Below are positions 1 through 10,700 of a stretch of DNA of 64,000 nucleotides, one piece after another. The DNA comes from Limnanthes douglasii subsp. nivea (lineage: Eukaryota > Streptophyta > Magnoliopsida > Brassicales > Limnanthaceae). Made by a program: the position numbers and the translations under genes. How positions within the stretch are numbered: the first letter of the stretch is position 1; every line of letters begins with the position of its first letter. The stretch lies in NCBI GenBank assembly GCA_036936605.1, contig JAUPFV010000002.1, positions 318,634,893 through 318,698,892 on the forward strand. The letters run 5' to 3'. A model generated the notes under the pieces. That model saw nothing but the letters and a program-made list of their open reading frames with translations. It was not told where the DNA came from and made no database searches.

Positions 1-219
1 TTTTGAAGTTCAAATCTCATATTCTGCTTTATCAGGTCCTTGTATCGGTCACATTTAGGACAGTAAGAACAAAATAAAAATTAAAGCACATATCCTTGTA
101 GAGAAAAATGATTATGGCATAATGTAATACTGAGTGCTTCCAAGTTTCAAATGCTCTATTATGCATTCTGCACCAATAAGATTGTGTCAAAAAGGACCCC
201 CAGCAAAGAGTATACTTAC

Positions 220-3200
220 GTTTCAAACCAATGATTGCCTGAAGACGAACATCTTCATGAAAATACCCTGAATGTCTCACCAAAATCTTTAATGACTCCT
301 CCAAATAGCTTAGAGAGGTTAAGAACAAGCAACGATCCTTTTGCAAACAATTTTTGGTAATCTATATAAATACTATATATCAATGCAAAAGAGGAGTAAG
401 ATAGGATACGGTGAGAAAGATAATTTTGTGTGCAGAGCAAATATTCCGAGAGCTTGAGTTGCAGCTGCCTTTTCATCCAAAACTCCAGTTCTTATACTAA
501 TATTTCGAACTCTTGGCTCATCATGAGCTTCATCATCAGATGAAACGGCTCCAAACCCACTAATATTTTCATCATCAGACTCGGCAACATCCACGGCAGA
601 TCCATCATCAAGATTGCACGAAGCAAGAGCTAGGGGCATAACATGAGGCAGATACTGTAAAAATAAAACTGTTAGTCATCAGTTCTAATTAGGGACCACA
701 GTAGACCATTGAGCAAACCAGCATACCTGGCTAAAACCATCGTCCAAAATTTCAGCTACATTGCTGAAAAACCCATGAGTATATTCCCGCAGCTCACTGA
801 ACTCCAAGTTAAAACCCTGTATTAAAGTGGAAGTCCGTAAACATGTAAAGCTGTAATATGATTCCCAGACCAAAGGTAAAGCAGTATTACAGAAATTGCT
901 GCATCAATGTATGGGGGTAAAATTGATTCCATCCTTGCTCTCCCAACAGACATAGCGACAATCCCAACAAGCTCAGTGGCCCTCGCTCGAGAACGAAGAT
1001 CTTCATCGTTGGTTAGCACCATGAAAACTTTCATTAAGTCAAGAAGCCTTTCAGCATACGGATTAAATGCTTGCTCTGCAGCAGCTGCAATTGAACCGAT
1101 CGCAGACTGCATCGGTGTTTGTTCAAACATTAATTATAATTTAATGCTTCAAAATTGGTTCAGACCAACTAGTTACAGTCTTAGTTCGTAACAAAATGTG
1201 GCATACCATGCATGTCTCTTGTAGATTGCGGGAGCTAGTTTGGAGGGTAGCCATAAGCTTCCCCATTAAAGGATCAAGGAAAGGAAGTATTTCTTCACCC
1301 ATATCCTCACAAAATGCCGCAAGAGCATAGTATGACTTTTCCTGCAAAGAAAAACAAAATCAAGCTAACCGTACTCGCCAAAATATACAATTATTCAATT
1401 ATTGATGCGCTATTCTTTATGCACCTTCACTTCATCAGATGCATCCTCGAGAGCATTTAGTATACATGGAAGAACACTCTCATAGTGAGAAATAATTTCA
1501 GGCTGTAGATGCTCAGCATACTGACCCAAAGCAAATGATGCAGCACCTCTAACCATTTGTTCAGGATCTCTCAATGCCCCAAGGACAAGATGAAGAACAT
1601 GCTCCAGCTTACCTTTCATTAATTCAAAACATCCCTCCGAAATAACACCCAAAGCTGTCACAGCCGCTTCCCGATACTTGGGATTTGCACTTTGACTACT
1701 CACAGATGCAAATTCGAGAACAGGAGGAAATACTTGCTTTGGGAGATTCATAGCCATAGTGTCAATAACTTCAGCAGCCGCACGATCTGGAGAAAGATCA
1801 TCATCTTGATCTTCATTGGTTGATTCTGCAAGCAAGGGGCACATAACTTGCAAGACAGGAATGACTAGCTTATATTTTTTCAAAGAATTGTGTTTGTACT
1901 TTGCCAGCCACGAAATGATTTGGATAGCCTGATGAATGAAACAAAAGCACAGGAAGTCAGCCAAAAGAAACCTTAAGATAGCAAGAAAGGAACAATGTTG
2001 TAGCACTGGACAAACTGTGCAAGCTGACTATAAGACAAGAAATACAAACATTTGGCTGCCTTTTCTACCTGATGACGTGTGTTAGACTCTAGGTTTTGGC
2101 TTGAGCAAACTTCAAGAGAAAACTGCACAATGGATCTGACAGACTCCCCAAGCAGTGGAGCCGGAGATTCAATCAGCTCGTCAAATATCTCAAAAGCAAT
2201 TATTGCAACATCCTCATCACCGGAGGCAAGGCACTGTCTTGATACATTCAAAATGCTGGGAACAAACTCACGAAACTTGACCTGCATCCACATTAAACAC
2301 TTCTGTGATGTTTGTGATCTGAAACGAAGAGTGAGAAAAAGACAGTGCATCCTAAACAGAAGACAGGATTTGCTAACAATTACTTATGAAGCATATCTGC
2401 TGTGGAATTGCTTTAAAAGCGAGGGATAGAATTTAAGAAAATGGCAACTCACCACTTCAGGCCCATCATTCGTGAATTCTAGAAAGGAACCGATCGCCCT
2501 GGTAAAAAGCATAATATCAGCAAGCAGACAATAAATATTATCTCTGATCATTAGAGATACAGAAAATGTAAGTGAGATTTTTAAGATTAGTAATTACTTT
2601 AGGGCTGCAACTCTAACACGGTTGCTAGTGTCATCCTGTAAGCACTTTAGTAAAAGGACCTGCAAGTCTGTGAAATGGGGTTGAAAAGTTTTTCCGATTG
2701 TTTCCGTTAACGAGCTGAAGAGGATCAATGCCACCTTCAATTTTAAAGAGGAAAAACAATAAGTTCATTGACCTTATCCATCTCTTTTCAATCTTACCAA
2801 ATCTTGGTAAGCAATTAATATATCATGCATGGTAATCAGCATACTTTCATATTCCCATACATAGGACGACATATGTTGGAGCAAAAACAGCCTTCCACAC
2901 TCATTGGTCTCACAGTCGAACACTGATGACAACTATATAACGGGAAATTAATATAACTAACCAACATTATCAAAATTGCACTGAGGGATTTGGAATAGAC
3001 TTCACACCGCAGTAGTCATTTCTCACTAGACAAAAGAACTAATGACACTCGTTGAGAAAATGGTTAAAGTACTTGCAAAAGTATGCCGGACTCTATTTTT
3101 GATAGACTCAAATAAACCCAATTTATGCTTCTAGCTTAACACTCTAGAAAAGCTAATTTAATAACATCAATTAAAAGGAAGGGAAAGGCTTTTCAATTGA

Positions 3201-3790
3201 ATTACTTACTTCTCTGTGGTCTTCTTGAGGACTCTGACTACACTGAAATAGAAACGGCAACAAATCCGACCACTCTCCGGCTGGAACTGCATACTTAGCG
3301 ACAATGCTAACCACATTGGCGCTGGCTCTTCTCACTGGTGGGCTGCAATCAATCAATTACACCACCATCATCAAACTCTACAATTATAATCTAATTAAAC
3401 GGAACTTTTTATTAAAACTAAATATGAATTACACAACTCAATTCAATTCCATAATCTAATATGACCTGAAAAGTTGAAGACTGAAAGCAAAAATACGGAG
3501 TCGAGATGCAATTACCTATTCTCCATTGTTATGCTTTCAATGAGCGACTGCTTGACAAGTTGCTTGAGCTGAGGAGACAGCTTAGCCCAATGACCAGTGA
3601 TCTTTTTGCGGAGGAGGACGGCGGCAAGCTGGCGGACGTTAGGGGTTTTGGCGGTGCGGAGGTGCTGAACGAGCGCCGGTACCACCTGTGGGTCCTTTGC
3701 CAGCCGCTTAATCTGCTCTTCCGCTTGCCGGCGGGCATCGTTATCCGGCATCAAAAATTGGATCAGCAGTAGTTCGAGAGACTGCGACAT
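220..3790 (-). CDS. IMB4: Importin-4-like karyopherin beta (5' part, 11 coding exons, 3' end off window)
   Basis: Nuclear import receptor of the importin-beta family, built of HEAT/ARM repeats, that would carry cargo through nuclear pores under Ran-GTP control. The start MSQSLELLLIQFLMPDNDAR and the following importin-N-type segment resemble plant importin-4 homologues. I read coding exons at 3790-3516, 3342-3210, 2734-2598, 2498-2453, 2281-2069, 1928-1425, 1341-1207, 1106-891, 816-727, 654-410 and 308-220. All junctions have GT-AG borders and keep one open frame, giving about 694 residues of a protein whose family is usually near 1,050-1,080. An acidic stretch (VAESDDENISG) lies in the exon at 654-410. 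The codon split at 220 needs a further exon beyond position 1. No stop or frameshift is visible, so the gene looks functional. The family call is firm; the exact orthologue is inferred. Confidence 0.88.
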
Positions 3791-3838
3791 TCTCAGTGAT
3801 TAGAGAGTCGAGTTTTGTTGGTCGGTGAAGGAGTTGGC

Positions 3839-3885
3839 AACCCAACAATAGAGGAGGCTGCGGCAAAGGGTTCTATTGTTGGGTT
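3839..3885. repeat. Inverted repeat in the importin 5' leader/promoter
   Basis: Arms aacccaacaataga (3839-3852) and tctattgttgggtt (3872-3885) are perfect reverse complements separated by 19 bases. They lie 49-95 bases upstream of the importin ATG, so a transcript starting near 3950 would carry the hairpin in its leader. Nothing else in the 3791-4110 interval looks like a gene. Confidence 0.7.
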
Positions 3886-3982
3886 AAGCTTTGCTTTAAG
3901 TGCAATAGTGCCGGCTGTTTTGGGCTTTTATACCGGAGAAATTATTATTTGGTCTCACACTCTCACTTATATTGACTCTTTT

Positions 3983-3990
3983 TTTATATA
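3983..3990 (-). promoter_or_regulatory. Possible TATA box of the importin-4-like gene
   Basis: On the minus strand this reads TATATAAA, about 195 bases upstream of the chosen ATG at 3790. That would leave a 5' leader of roughly 160 bases. The motif is common in AT-rich plant DNA, so this is only a positional guess. Confidence 0.3.
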
Positions 3991-4432
3991 TTTGTCCAGC
4001 GAAAAAACAAGGCCAAAGCTAGTTCCTCCATGGTTATTTTTATTTCGTTCATAATTTGAAAATAACTTCATCTTGTTATTTCTTCCATAAAGAAAATTAC
4101 ACATTTGTCCTTCTACCCATTTATTCTATCTCTTTCATTTTCAAAAACGTCATTATTCTACCCATTTATTCTTTTTTTTAATAAAAAACCAGCTCTTTAT
4201 TGATAAAATCAAAATGGCCCAAAGGCCTTACATAAACGAGGGCTATGATGGATTTAAAGATCCGATCAGATTTACCTACAACACATTGACCATAAATTGT
4301 AAATCAGAAAGCAAACCTCCGCCTCTTCTATCAAAACTCCTCTTCACCACCATCTTCTCACGAGCAACTAGCCTCTTTTGAAAACACCAGAAATCTTTGA
4401 AGCACATGAAATCGAGTCTTTCATCAACCCTC

Positions 4433-5050
4433 TTAATCTCTTAAGTAAAATTCCTTTGACCTTGAAGAACCACAGCTTAACGAACCCAACTCTTTTCGAA
4501 CAAATCTTGTATCTCCAGATGATGCAAGGGTTTCGTCATCCACCTTCACCTTTCCTGCACAACATAATTTTCTAGTATACCCCTCAACTTTCACTTTCCT
4601 ATCAGCAGAACATTCCCCCTCCTTAGCAAGCTCCAATCTCCTCTCGATAAACTCGGAATTCTCCTTCCAAACCTCTCTGTTACTGTAAACCTCTTTCTTC
4701 CATATCGGAACGGTCGCTTTCAATTCATCAATCAAGAACTTGCAAGCATCTAGGCTATCATCGTGATGCACTGAGGAAACTGCAGCAAACACACTAGTTT
4801 CTCCAACTCCAACTGGGCCTAAACGGTGCGCCACTGCAATACTATGGAGGCTCCAAGATGGCCGAGCTTTTGAACTTGGATGCACCGTATTGCCAATGGT
4901 TTGTAAGCTTCATATTCAAACTCCAAGACTGTTTTACCCTCATTCTCTGCACTCTTAAATAGAAGAATTTCGAGGTCTTCCTCGTCGATTTGCTGATGTC
5001 GATGGGTAAAATCATCTCTATTTCTTTTTTCCAGCTAACGATCTTCATCA
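4433..5050 (-). pseudogene. Degenerate molybdopterin synthase large subunit (MoaE/MOCS2B/CNX6) copy
   Basis: MoaE transfers sulfur to precursor Z in molybdenum cofactor synthesis together with MoaD. Positions 4433-4885 encode the diagnostic MoaE blocks AHRLGPVGVGETSVFAAVSS, ACKFLIDELKATVPIWKKEV and YSNREVWKENSEF, including the Lys-Pro-x-Trp-Lys-Lys-Glu region of the active site. The family motif HR in SSVHR is changed to HH. Upstream the match continues in another frame (GKTVLEFEYEAYKPLAIRCI near 4880-4950), so at least one frameshift separates the halves, and the N-terminal third is not recognisable. No introns are seen across the matched region. The copy sits directly after the LINE ORF1 stop and before a LINE-like tail, which suggests a retrocopy. 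It is not a working enzyme gene. Confidence 0.75.
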
Positions 5051-6375
5051 TTATCTGATAAAGATTTGTTATGTATTCCCTTTCTAGTAAGCATAGAGCT
5101 GATTGGAGCTTTTTTTACACATTTGCTTCGAGAGTTGATTGAAAGCCTTTTGATACTTTTGCTTGGATTTGCTGATTTGATTTTCTTACTTTTTGTGCTG
5201 CTGCTTTTGTTAGCTGACTCAAGATTTTTGTTGATTATAGCCTCAAATTTATTGGAGCTGGTCCTGGGAGAAGGATTGTAGCTGCCAATGTTGTTCCCAT
5301 TTGGGGAAGTCTGTTGATTGTCCTGGCTTGGAGAGATAGGAGCATCTTCAGGATTTTGGTGAGCACTAATAATGCCAATGTCTTTGTTGAGAGTGTTATC
5401 TTCATTGCTATGAATAGCTGTATTTGTATTAAAATCAACAACTGTAATTTTATCTTTGGCAGTGACAATAGATTTCAATATTCTCTTGTAAACTTGAGTA
5501 AATGTTTGGATCTTGTCTGCATTAGGAATCTGAGTTGTAGAAGCTTTATCTTGTAAAGAAGTGGATTGGTTTTGAGCAATATAATCTTGTTGTTGATCTG
5601 TTTTTCCTTCAATCTTTTTGCAAACTTCTTTTTTGTGTCCCAGATGAAAGCATTGTGAACAATAATCAGGGACATTTCGGTAGCTAATGCCAATCCAACT
5701 TCCTTCATTAATTCCAAATCCGACCCAGATTTTCCTTTTTAAAATCATAGATACATCTGTTTCAATCAAAGCATAGCAGGCGTTGGTTTTCACTCTGTTA
5801 AACGGTAGAACAAAAGTTTGATAAACATTTCCAAGAGTTGATGCTATATCCCTGACTATGCCATCGTTATATAGGTATTCTGGCATATTTTCAAGCCTGA
5901 TCCACAGCAGTACCACGGGGCTTTCTTTGTTTTTGCTTATTTCAAGAGACCATTTGATCACCCTCATAAGTTTTCCGTCTACTATCCAGGTAGGTTTAGT
6001 CCAAATCTTGATGATATCTTCTTTCAAACTCAATTCTATCAAGATTTGTCTCGAGTCGAGAGTAACGTAAGAGTATTCCCCGATCAACTTGAAAGATTCC
6101 ATGAAGCTCTGAAAAGCAAGACGTTTTGGGATACCTTGACTAAACTTACCTATTAAGGTAGTTTTTGATTGATTCATAAGGATTTCTTTGGTCTCTTTTG
6201 TGAACTGGACCATATTATGGTCTTCTGAAATTTTTGTGTACTCTGGTTGAGGTATGGTTCTTGTATTTGCAGAGGTCAGAGTATCCAAGAAGGTTTTTTT
6301 TATCACAGGGGTAACATTGTTGGTTTGTTTTTGCAGAGTCGGAAAGTCGTCGTTGCTCGGAATGTTGTACCCCAT
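5035..6375 (-). CDS. LINE ORF1 protein: DUF4283 plus CCHC zinc knuckle (446 aa)
   Basis: Open frame of 446 residues. Residues about 75-215 have the plant DUF4283 pattern (GKFSQGIPKRLAFQSFMESF, then LLWIRLENMPEYLYNDGIVR). It is followed by a CX2CX4HX4C knuckle with Cys239, Cys242, His247 and Cys252. The C-terminal 190 residues are polar, low-complexity and basic near the end. In plants this arrangement is the nucleic-acid-binding ORF1 of L1-like LINEs and some host genes derived from them. The frame is free of stops despite the missing ORF2, suggesting a fairly recent insertion. The 3' neighbour is a MoaE-derived fragment, not ORF2. A stand-alone DUF4283 gene is an alternative. Confidence 0.72.
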   Translation of the reverse strand: MGYNIPSNDDFPTLQKQTNNVTPVIKKTFLDTLTSANTRTIPQPEYTKISEDHNMVQFTKETKEILMNQSKTTLIGKFSQGIPKRLAFQSFMESFKLIGEYSYVTLDSRQILIELSLKEDIIKIWTKPTWIVDGKLMRVIKWSLEISKNKESPVVLLWIRLENMPEYLYNDGIVRDIASTLGNVYQTFVLPFNRVKTNACYALIETDVSMILKRKIWVGFGINEGSWIGISYRNVPDYCSQCFHLGHKKEVCKKIEGKTDQQQDYIAQNQSTSLQDKASTTQIPNADKIQTFTQVYKRILKSIVTAKDKITVVDFNTNTAIHSNEDNTLNKDIGIISAHQNPEDAPISPSQDNQQTSPNGNNIGSYNPSPRTSSNKFEAIINKNLESANKSSSTKSKKIKSANPSKSIKRLSINSRSKCVKKAPISSMLTRKGIHNKSLSDNDEDR

Positions 6376-7059
6376 TGATGGTAAGGAGAAACAGAGGGAA
6401 CTTCAAGGATTGAACACTTGTATGGAAAACTCTGAAGAACAGAGAAAAACCTTCAGGTAGAGGAGGAGGAAGGAGAAGGAGAAAGCCACGGGAGGGACGT
6501 AAACGGCGCCGGCGCCGATGACGGAAAGATCAAGATTTATCAGTTTCTGAGCAGTAGATTTTCTTTTCTTAGTGCTTGTTTGATTGTTTAATTGCGGTGT
6601 TGTTGTCTCACTCTGTTTTGGATTCCTAGAATTGAAGAAGATGTAAGTAAACCATTCTTGTGGTTTCTTGAATAAGATTTAGAGTTCTCCTTTTGGTACG
6701 CGATCTTTGATATCAAATCATTTATTGTTCTCTTTTCTGGGAAGTAACCTATAAAGGCCAACCCATCTGCACTGGTGGGGGACCCTCTATCTCTTCTTTT
6801 TCTGCAAATTTTGCAAAAATCAAACTTCTCGCATCTTTTTCTCAGGTCCAAACACTACTATTCTAACTTCACTAATTTTGATAGCGAAATTCTATTATCC
6901 TACCCATTAACAAATTCAAATAAAAAAACTCATACTTATCTATTTTTTCAGTTTTCTACTTTCTTTTGTTTCCCAGTTTCTTTTCAAACCCCTAATCTCT
7001 TCAGTTTTGTACTGTCTTTTGTTTTCCGGTTTCTTTTGGCTATGGCTCTTCTTGTTAGG

Positions 7060-7125
7060 TTAGGATTTTTATTTGGTAGATTTAGGGTTCGATTAGGATT
7101 CTTATTTGGTAGATTTAGGGTTCGA
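7060..7125. repeat. 33-bp tandem duplication
   Basis: Two head-to-tail units (7060-7092 and 7093-7125) differ at one base. Each ends in gatttagggttcga. The embedded TTTAGGG is the plant telomere heptamer but occurs once per unit. The surrounding 6910-7200 is T-rich with no recognisable gene. Confidence 0.85.
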
Positions 7126-7210
7126 TTAAGGTTTATGCTTTTGGTTGGATCTGTCTTCGAGTTTTGTTCGATTTTGTAATCACATGGCTGTTCTTTTATA
7201 TTCTGTTTTT

Positions 7211-7372
7211 TTAGCGAAAGCATGTGATTCCGAGAGGTCATCTCGGAATCACATGCGTTTTTTTAACTACAAACATCTGATTCTGAGTGACCATCTCGGA
7301 ATCACATGTTTTGCAGTTAAAAAAAAGCATGTGATTCTGAGATGGCCTCTCGGAATCACATGCTTTCGCTAA
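7211..7372. repeat. 162-bp foldback: nested palindromes with catgtgattccgag arms
   Basis: The left half (7211 to about 7288) is nearly the reverse complement of the right half (about 7295-7372). Both outer ends read ttagcgaaag and its complement, with almost no loop. Each half also contains its own smaller hairpin, gcatgtgattccgag with ctcggaatcacatgc, so the DNA could form a long hairpin or a four-way structure. It has the look of a foldback/MITE-like element, but no target site duplication could be fixed. No coding potential. Confidence 0.85.
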
Positions 7373-7402
7373 TGTTTAAATTTTTTGGCCAGCAATAGTT
7401 GC

Positions 7403-7463
7403 TTCTGAACAAAACAACTGATTCCGAGATACCATCTCGGAATCAGTTGTTTTTCGTTCAGAA
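7403..7463. repeat. Second hairpin, related to the 7211-7372 foldback
   Basis: Arms ttctgaac..aacaactgattccgagat and its complement flank a short acc loop, with a two-base bulge. The inner core gattccgaga/tctcggaatc is the same as in the neighbouring foldback but the outer arms differ, so the core has been reused in an independent palindrome. 7465-8190 is AT-rich with no gene I can support. Confidence 0.8.
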
Positions 7464-8190
7464 CTGCAGGAATCGGGTTTGGCTGAAGAAAAAAAGTTTC
7501 GAAATGGTAAAACATAAAAACAAAGATTACAAAACAAAGATTAAATTACCTTGTTCGTTCCAGTTTAGTTTGGGTTTCTTCATTTTCCATGATTAATCTT
7601 CAATAAAATTGAATTTCTTTGTTTTATGGTTAATTTTAGAAGTAGAATCATATATGTTGGATTAAAGTTAGGTTATTTGTGTGTTTTTTCATATAAGACT
7701 ATCTATTAGATCAATGGCATCTAGTGTTAGATTTGAAATAAAAATAAGGATAATTTGGTAAAAGCAAGTCACTAGTTCTTTTTAAAGTTTGAATGATGGA
7801 GGAAATAAAAAATAACATGGAGGAAATAGCTTTGGCCAAAAAACAATTGTAATATTACATAAAGTATACTTATAAATATTTATTTATTTGTTTGTTTGTT
7901 TAAAATTACTAATCGATATAAGAAAAAAAAAGTTTTTAAGATATTTACTAATCAACAATAACTTTATTTACTGCGTTTAAATACAGAGTTTTTGGGACTT
8001 TTTTTATTTTTTTATTTTTAATTTATTTTTCGAGAGAGATCATGTTTTTTTTATCAAAACCACTTTTTAAGTAACTGAACCAAATTTTTAAATCTAAATT
8101 AAAAAAAATTAAAATTTAAAATTAAAATATAAAAATATAAAAATTATATTATATAAAAATAGCAAATAAATTTTACATATTTATTTATAT

Positions 8191-8400
8191 ATGGTCTCGC
8201 ATGTTAGTTATGTTTTCTCTCGCATGTTTGGTTATGCCTTGTCAAGTCTCGCATGTTTATTATGTTTGGTCTCGTATGATTTATTATATCTAGTCTCGCG
8301 TGTTTTTTATACATGGTCTTGTATGTTTATTTATGTCTGGTCTCGCGTGTTTTTTATGTTTGATCTTGCATGTTTGGTTATGCCTAGTCTCGCATGTTAC
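8191..8400. repeat. Minisatellite of about 23-24 bp, roughly nine degenerate copies
   Basis: Units follow the pattern ggtctcgcatgtttrttatgt, with variants such as gtctcgtatgatttattatat and gtctcgcgtgttttttatac. Copies are imperfect and lengths vary by a base or two. No gene overlaps it. Confidence 0.8.
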
Positions 8401-8697
8401 TGATAATTTTTTTTAAAGAATAAAAAAATATCATCAATGGATCTAGGTTTTGTCGTCTTAAAAACCAAATCGGATGGTATTTTTTGATTTTTTTATCCTC
8501 AGCTCTAGTTTGAAAGATATAGACCTTTTAAAAAATAAAACAAAAGAAAAAGTAAGAAAGAGAAACTTTGGTTCAAGAATGAGAAGTAGTTATGTGGTCA
8601 ATGATGAAACATGTGTATTTAGGGTATTATTATTAAAATGGATACTGAGTGGAAGTTATTTACACGAAATGGGTATTAAATAAGCATGTAGAGAAGC

Positions 8698-9765
8698 ATG
8701 ACTATTCATTTGGCAGAAGACATTATAGTTGAAGAAATATTGTTCAGACTACCCGTCAAATCTCTATCGCGATTCAGGTTTGTCTCCACGTCGTGGCTCT
8801 CTCGTATTTCTTCCATTGATTTTGTCCAATTTCAGTTTAAGCGAACCTACCTATGAAATAGGGTTTCATAATCTCATTGTTTGGAACTCCAAGGGGTGTC
8901 TTAGATTTGTTGACTGCAATACCTCGAACAGTTTGTCCGATAGTTTTTATCATGGATCTGCATTTCGATTTCTTAGATTACCATTTTTTTCTAAGCATTC
9001 GGGGTTTAGAATCTTAGGCTTTGTTAATGGTCTGGTATGTATTTGTATTGAGAACTACGATAGGTTTTATATATGGAACCCCTGTTCTTCCTTATACCAT
9101 AAATAGATATAATCTTGGTAGGTATGGATTTGGGTACGATCCCTCTGCATATGATTACAAACTTTTAATTATCATGCTTAGTGATATGAGTTATAATTAT
9201 AAGAGTCATGATAATGGTATGATATACCTATTCTCTTTGAAAAAAGGTACCTGGATATGCTTCCACGATGCAAATATGTCTTGTCTTTTGATGGGACGTT
9301 GTGGGTTATTCTTGAATGGATCTATTCATTGGGTTTATAAAGAGTACACAAGTTATTACAGATTATATCCAATCATAGTGTCCTTTGGGTGAGCTGATGA
9401 ATGTTTTAAAAGAATCAATGTTCCGAATGTTGAATATGGGGATGATTACCGTGAGCGTCCTAAATTTTGCATAGTTGTTCTTGACGGCTTTCTTTGTTTG
9501 TGAGCTCTTGTCTATAAAAATTATAATTATGTTTTTCGTCCTCCTGGTACTATATGGATGATGAAATAATATGGCATAACTTCCTCTTGGACAAAATTAA
9601 CCACCATAAAGTTTGGTTCAACGCGTTATTCCTCAACCTACTTTCCATTGTGTTTCACAAGTTGAGGCGAAATCGTAATGATAGATCATTGAGTCAAGTT
9701 GGTGGAATCGTTGTGTTGATGCAACTGTTTACGTGGAAACTTTGATTTCACCGAGAACTTACGAA
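8698..9765 (+). pseudogene. F-box/FBA-type gene, broken by frameshifts and stops
   Basis: Plant F-box proteins of this type recruit substrates to SCF ubiquitin ligases. The ATG at 8698 opens a typical F-box start, MTIHLAEDIIVEEILFRLPV then KSLSRFRFVSTSW, and reaches a TGA near 8853. Later pieces in other frames carry F-box-associated-domain signatures: ILGFVNGLVCICIENYDRF with WNP (about 9012-9080), YGFGYDPSAYDYKLL (9125-9170), LFSLKKGTWICF (9230-9265), a VVLDGFLCL piece near 9475, and YGITSSWTKLTT near 9568-9600. The order and spacing match one roughly 350-residue F-box gene without introns that has lost its frame several times. It is isolated from other genes. Confidence 0.8.
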
Positions 9766-10700
9766 AAACACACAAATAAATAACCGAGATGCAATGACCT
9801 AAACATTAGCAGGTAACTTATACTGGTATATATTGATATTCCAAATGAAACAAATCATTATAAATAAATGTATAAACTGGTATTGGTATGAGTTATTATG
9901 TAATAATCCCTATCATTAGAATTTCTATTTGTAAGGAAAAATGGTACAATAGTAAGGTCGTAAAGAGGAAAAACAGATATTAAATGCCATGAAACAACAC
10001 AAAAATATAATCAAATTCTATGCATTATATTGGTCTGTGCCAAAGAAACAAAACTCCTCGTGACAACTAATATCAAAATTTAATCAATTTTAAGATTTAA
10101 TGATGATCGTTAAAAAATACACAAAACCCTTCAATGATATTAATAGTAAAAAATATCACAAATAATATAGTGATAAATTTATTTTTTGATGATTACAAAG
10201 AGACTGGTTATCATGAGTAGTTTTTATTACTTATATTGCGAAATAGTTACAAAGTTATAAATTTAATTTTTGATAATTACAAAGGGAAAAAGCACCGATT
10301 ACGGGTTTTGCAAAGTGTTGGTTTAGTTTCGTGATATGTATCCATTATTTGTTTTGTGCAATTATGCTTTATTTTTAAAAACAAGAAGAATATTATTTGT
10401 AAAAGTTTTTATAATTTTTAGTAACTTTGCACTAACTAAATAAAAAATTAAACGCATTTGTTGTTTAGGTTTGTATTCATGATCAAATTATGAGGTCGAA
10501 TGTGCATGTGTGCATATGAAATTTAATGAGTTTGTAGTTTAAATTTGGGTTCATGATCTAATTATATGGTTTATATGTACACATAAAACTATTAAGTATA
10601 TATAATTACAATTTGGTTGAAGATTGAAAATGGATGTTTATATGTATATAGGTTATAACTAAATCTTTTAGAAATATTTAGTTAAATTTTGCATAATGTT
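9766..10700. other. AT-rich intergenic DNA, nothing recognised
   Basis: About 935 bases with many short A/T runs and only short open frames. No domain, RNA gene or repeat pattern was recognised. Confidence 0.6.

Larger units (their letters stand above)
4167..6893 (-). mobile_element. LINE-derived chimeric insertion (ORF1 plus MoaE retrocopy, no ORF2)
   Basis: A minus-strand insertion of about 2.7 kb. Its 3' end reads AATAAAGAGCTGG and then a T/A-rich tail with A8 at 4172-4179, typical of plant L1-type LINE tails. Flanks attattctacccatt (4152-4166) and attatcctacccatt (6894-6908) match at 14 of 15 bases and are a candidate target site duplication. Inside are a LINE ORF1 (5035-6375) and, where ORF2 should follow, a degenerate molybdopterin-synthase fragment (about 4433-5050). 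No reverse transcriptase or endonuclease sequence is present. 6376-6893 would be a 5' leader. A further 17-base copy, ttctacccatttattct, lies at 4111-4127 and repeats at 4155-4171, so the duplication call is not fully secure. Confidence 0.55.

Noticed and set aside
1..219. Further importin exon at the left edge
   Set aside because: The sequence expected after GLKH (ILAAAHA-like) is not present in any frame; the stretch reads as intron.
3506..3772. Plus-strand frame opposite importin exon 1
   Set aside because: Mirror frame of a GC-rich coding exon; the minus strand has the family match and splice sites.
7081..7120. Telomere-type TTTAGGG
   Set aside because: Only one heptamer per 33-bp unit, two units in all. 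It is part of a local duplication, not interstitial telomere.
6775..7179. 134-codon plus-strand frame with hydrophobic stretches
   Set aside because: Phe/Leu-rich because of T-rich DNA, runs through the 33-bp duplication, no domain recognised.
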